64,000 nt of DNA from NCBI RefSeq assembly GCF_026230105.1, contig NC_079474.1, positions 41,554,294 to 41,618,293 on the forward strand. The letters run 5' to 3'. This document shows positions 60,010 to 64,000 of this stretch, piece after piece. The first letter of the stretch is position 1. Every line of letters starts with the position of its first letter. A program made the translations under genes and the position numbers. The notes under the pieces are model-generated. The model was not told where the DNA came from, ran no database searches, and worked only from the letters and a program-made list of their open reading frames with translations. Source of the stretch: Diorhabda sublineata (Eukaryota; Arthropoda; Insecta; Coleoptera; Chrysomelidae).

Positions 60010-61580
60010 ACTACAAGAGGTTGTTTGTGAGTCATGTCTGCCTGTCGAGTAAATCTTGCAAAAACTGCTCTAGGCGGGAATATGTTGGACAGCTTGGAAA
60101 AATACTTGCCGTGGTAGTATCGGTAAAACGGAGTCAGGTCGGTGTCCCTTTTCTATGGTCTTAGCTGTTTACGTTTCTGTTCAACTCTGGATCGCCCATA
60201 AGTCGAATTGTTCTCTTCTGTATTGAGTCGCGCAAATTCGGGGTACGCTTGGGAGCCGAGTTTAAAATATTCCAAATATGGACGAATCTGGGACTTGTAG
60301 AGGATTAGAAGCTGTTGCGGAGTATATAGCTTTTTGGTCTTGAAGAGGGCTCCAAGTTCTTATGAAGCTGCCTTGGTTAAATCGGCCACGTAACTATGCC
60401 AGGACATACTGCTTCCAACGTCAACACCCAAGAAGCGATTTTGCGGTGATTGTGACATTTTATGTCCAGACAAGACCAAATCCTGCGCTGCAGTGCTAGC
60501 CTTCTTTGTAAAAATAGCAGCCTGGGTCTTTGCCGTATTAAATGCATTCAGATTACTATCACCCCACTCCCGAAAGTTTTCAAGATTGATATTGATGGTG
60601 GTGATCTGTTGCTGCCTACGGATTTAGGTGTTTATTAAGGCGGTTGATTTTAATGACGACACCAGTGTGCTATAGTTGGCGAAGCTATAGATCGGGTTTG
60701 CAGTTTTGTGGAAAAAATCGTTTATGTACACGAAAAAAAGCGTAGGTGACAAGATGCATCCCTGGGGAACACCAGCGTTGACCTCAAACCTTTCTGAGGT
60801 ATGCCCATCGATAGCGACCTGAATGGATCGACTTCTGAGAAAGCTACTAAGCCAGTCAATAAGTAAGTACGACAAATTGTACGATCTTAATTTGCTTAGA
60901 AAGTTTTCATGCCAAACCCTGTTAAAGTCTTCGATATGTCCAGAGCTATTGCTCTGGATTCCCCATATTTTTCTATAACTTCAGTCTATCCGTTGGTGAC
61001 ATCTGCAAGATGTCCCCGGTTGATCTATGTCCACGGAAGCTGAATCGATGGTCGCTAATGATGTTAGCAGACTCAAGATATCTCAAGATTTGCTGGTTAA
61101 CTACTTTCTCCATGGCCTTGGCAATGGTTGAGACTAAAGAAATCGGACGGTAGTTACTGGCAGCCGTATATTTTTTTTTGCACGGTGGACCTGTTAACTC
61201 AGCTGCGCAATTCTTCAATTCTGGGCTACTCGTTTTATTGATGTTCAAGCCTTTGAGAAGTTTTGTGACATCTTGGTGTCGAAATTCTACTTCTGGCATA
61301 AATGTACCAACTCCAGGTAGGCTGCATGGTAGTTTTCCTCGCGAATTAAGAGTTGAATTTGAGGCAAATATGCGACCCAACAAATCCGCCTTCTTTTTTG
61401 CGGTCACTGCGATTGACCCATCTTATCTAGTCAAAGGTGGAATTTTTGACTTGGCTGACTGCTTTTGTTAAAGACCAGAAAGGCCTTGATCGATTTGAGC
61501 AGTTGTAAAGTTTGTTTTGCACTCTCTCATCATACCTTTCCGTGTCAGCATCTATAATCTGCTTTTAGGTATTATGCATA
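60010..61580 (-). pseudogene. Jockey-like LINE reverse transcriptase pseudogene
   Basis: The minus strand reads, from high to low coordinates: TAKKKADLLGRIFASNSTLN (61407), VEFRHQDVTKLLKGLNINKT, ELTGPPC, then a deletion to AASNYRPISLVSTIAKAMEK, NQQILRYLES and SFRGHRSTGDIL. After a break come YLLIDWLSSFLRSRSIQVAI, NAGVPQGCILSPTLFFVYIN and FANYST (60672-60683). FADDST is expected there, so both catalytic Asp are changed. Beyond it, NFREWGDSNLNAFNTAKTQA, SQNRFLGVDVGSSMSWHSYV and a decayed thumb run to about 60010. The order matches jockey/CR1-type LINEs. The endonuclease is absent and there are multiple stops. Confidence 0.8.
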
Positions 61581-62370
61581 TTTGGGTGTTCCGATTGTGA
61601 TTCTTTGGACAGGTAGCAGATGATATATTCGTGGGATAACATTTTTCTATATACAGAGGTTGTCTCTACTTGTCATATCATATCTTATCAAGACTAATTT
61701 CTAATGCTATGAGGAGTACACATGAATTAACCAAGATTCGAGCGAATCGTCGCACAGGAGGCCAAATCTGAACAAGCTGGCAAAAACTAAAAAATTCAAG
61801 TTATAGATCTGGAATCTGGTACCCTGGGGTTTTTAGGGTAGCTGACTACGAATTCAATGTTAGTTTTATAGAAACTGCAAGAACCCCCTTCCATGGAATT
61901 TCCTATACTTCATTAGATACATGCTTTAGTGTGATATGGTGCAATATGAAACTATTGGTCTATCTGAGCAGACCATATACAAAAAGAAACGCGTTTTTTA
62001 TATTGATATTAATATTTGTGTAACAAAGAACAATAGTAACTAACTATCTTGAAGAAAGTCGCTTCTAACTGGCCTAGACAAGTGAGAAGGAATATGAAAA
62101 GATTTTTTGGGGGCAGATAGATATGTAGTTTGTTCAATAATATAGTCTAATGACTAAAAATCTAGAAATGTGCATCAATTTCGAGGGTTTTGGACGTAAA
62201 TTAGCCATAAGTGTGATTCGTGTAAAGGTGTATGCCGAAACATGATCGTCGCATTAGACGCATTATTAATTGTGAAGAAAAAAGAATTTATCCAAACAAC
62301 TCGAGCATGAAAACGTAGTTATACAACAATTACCAGAAACCGTCGTAAAGAGAGGTCTGAAAGTCTTATC
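61581..62370. other. No gene recognised
   Basis: Spacer. Part of it (62200-62370) may belong to the mariner fragment that follows, but frames are too broken. Confidence 0.45.
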
Positions 62371-62374
62371 GTTT

Positions 62375-62620
62375 GTTGAATTATGAAGTTTGGTGGAATT
62401 TGAGCTTGTTGGTTTTGAACTCTTACCACAAACATCATTTAGTCCGTACTTTACACCGTCAGATTATTATTTAATCATTCCATGGCGGTAGAATTTGAAT
62501 CCAAGGGAGATGTTGAAAATGAGCGCGACAATTTTTTGCATCTAATTCCAGAGAATTGGATAGGAATAAAATACGACATTCAATCTTGCAATTATTATTT
62601 CTTTTAAACACAAACTGGGT
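62375..62620 (+). pseudogene. Mariner transposase C-terminal fragment
   Basis: The frame LVGFELLPQTSFSPYFTPSD, then YYLIIPW matches the third catalytic block of mariner (GFELLPHPPYSPDLAPSDYYLF). This is followed by ESKGDVENERDNFF-like remnants of the tail. Only this block is clear. Confidence 0.5.
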
Positions 62621-63685
62621 TGCACTTATTGGAAATAATGTTTATACAGAGATGCCATACTAAAAGGGCTTTAGTTGTGGTAGAATTCTTGATTGTAATT
62701 TCATATAACGTGGATTAAACTAAGCAAACTTTGATCAGTTTTAGCAGGTATCCATTTATTGCAAAAATATTTCATATGGTACATGGGTTTTCAAAAAATA
62801 TGTTCATTACATTAAATGTTTTTTTTATACAAATATTTGTTTTCATAATTTTGAAACCTATATTGAAGAGAAAATGGGGAAAAATTGAAAAAAAAACTAT
62901 ACAAACAGATTGATAATTCTGTTATGAGAGCATCCACCATATGGAGTGTTATATCACAATTAGAAGATCTGTCAAAAGTGCAAACTTAACATGGATATTC
63001 CAATTTTTTGTTTTCGTTGTCTAGATAACTTCTGAACTGCTATACAAACTATTTTAATATTTATCATAAACAACTCCATTTCATGAGTGAATTATAATTG
63101 ATTTTCTAGATATCACACTATATATAATCAACAATTACACAAAACTAAAATGGTATGAAAAACTATTGAACCAGCCAATAGTCCAGTCAAATGAAAAACT
63201 TCCGAATAAAAGCCAGCAACAATAATCACGATTAACCAAAATTGAAAATGTTTACAAAATCAATTTGTTAAATCTTGAACTTAAAGTAAGATTTGTGTGT
63301 GTGCTTTATATATGCATAACTTAATCAAGATATATTGTATTTTGCATTACACTGCTAGTTTTTTTTTGCTTAAGAGACCCTGAGAGCAGCATCATTTCTG
63401 AGATTCAATATCATAAAGCACGTAGGAAGTGGATATCATATGTAAATGAACATTTTAATACGATATTGCTTCGTAATTACGATTTATAAACATTAATTTG
63501 ATGATATAATCATTTCATTGTTTAAGATAACGTATCTCAAGAAATACTTTTTTAAAAAAATCTGATTTGTACAGCAGCACTTGAGATTTGTTATTTGCTT
63601 TGGCGCATATTTGTATTTGATAATAATATGATAAAAATGATGAACCAAAATGATATTTTTATTAAATACCAAAAAAAAACAATGT
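62621..63685. other. No gene recognised
   Basis: A+T-rich, chance frames only. Confidence 0.5.
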
Positions 63686-63689
63686 CTGT

Positions 63690-63880
63690 GAAGCTATGAT
63701 CAACAATAACCCGGGTTCAGATAGATCACCGATCAGTTAATTGCAGAACGAGATTTCTATGTCAAATGAATCAACCGCTGATCGCATTCACCCTCCGATC
63801 TACAAGGGTAGAAAGGATCATAGCATATGACTAGGAACCCATAGTCAGTTCATGATCAGATAATCCGATCATAGTTTCCG
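63690..63880. repeat. GATC-rich patch
   Basis: Eight GATC tetramers in about 175 bp (63698, 63724, 63731, 63780, 63797, 63816, 63854, 63867). The edges CTATGATC (63694) and GATCATAG (63867) form an inverted pair. G+C is higher than in the flanks. Possibly a satellite or foldback element fragment. Confidence 0.4.
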
Positions 63881-64000
63881 AAAATCCCAACGACAAATGT
63901 TTCTGTGAATATTCATGCAGACCTGTAACATGCTTTTCGTCTTTTCAAAGACATAAACGATAGATGAAAACATTACAATATAAATATTGATTTCGCAATG

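Noticed and set aside
1..64000. tRNA, rRNA and CRISPR array
   Set aside because: No B-box-like GGTTCGAATCC in a cloverleaf context, no rRNA cores and no regularly spaced repeats were seen; the host appears eukaryotic.

Overview
The window looks like a gene-poor stretch of an insect nuclear genome. It is strongly A+T-rich by eye, carries short interstitial TTAGG-type motifs, and contains transposon families typical of arthropods: mariner/Tc1, piggyBac, Harbinger, hAT, pogo/Tigger, Penelope, several LINE types and BEL/Pao. The order cannot be fixed from this sequence; beetle-like or hemipteran-like are both possible. I found no convincing host protein-coding gene, tRNA, rRNA or CRISPR array. 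Almost all short open frames are noise or broken pieces of transposons.

Only one gene is intact: a 1702-residue gag-pol of a BEL/Pao LTR retrotransposon (51695-57513). Its two 175-bp LTRs look identical and it is flanked by a 5-bp target duplication, AATAT. It sits inside an older short inverted-repeat element (51467-57608) flanked by TTA. A second copy of that short element lies at 34831-35251, flanked by TAA. The 3-bp TWA duplications suggest PIF/Harbinger, and a decayed Harbinger transposase fragment lies at 22566-22968.

Layout: 0.6-1.65 kb internally deleted piggyBac; 3.1-4.0 kb Tc1/mariner-type pseudogene; 4.8-5.2 kb LINE C-terminus (minus); 6.5-7.9 kb two abutting mariner remnants; 9.2-10.5 kb Penelope pseudogene and a terminal repeat fragment; 11.6-12.9 kb two LINE fragments on opposite strands; 15.5 kb LINE-like 3' tail; 16.3 and 17.7 kb inverted Penelope-type terminal repeats with a hammerhead-like core; 18.3-20.5 kb mariner, LINE and Cys-rich fragments; 22.6 kb Harbinger fragment; 26.9 kb hAT end; 27.9 kb LINE fragment; 33.3-33.7 kb mariner (minus); 34.8 kb Harbinger-type MITE; 40.4 and 42.9 kb mariner pseudogenes; 45.0-45.8 kb possible MITE and a 130-bp tandem duplication; 48.0-50.8 kb LINE end, Tigger fragment and another LINE; 51.5-57.6 kb nested BEL; 60.0-61.6 kb jockey-like LINE (minus); 62.4 kb mariner fragment.

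The nesting gives a partial chronology. The mariner, LINE, piggyBac and Penelope copies are old and broken, the Harbinger-type MITEs are younger with readable target duplications, and the BEL element is the latest arrival. All family calls come from reading motifs by eye; no database search was possible.
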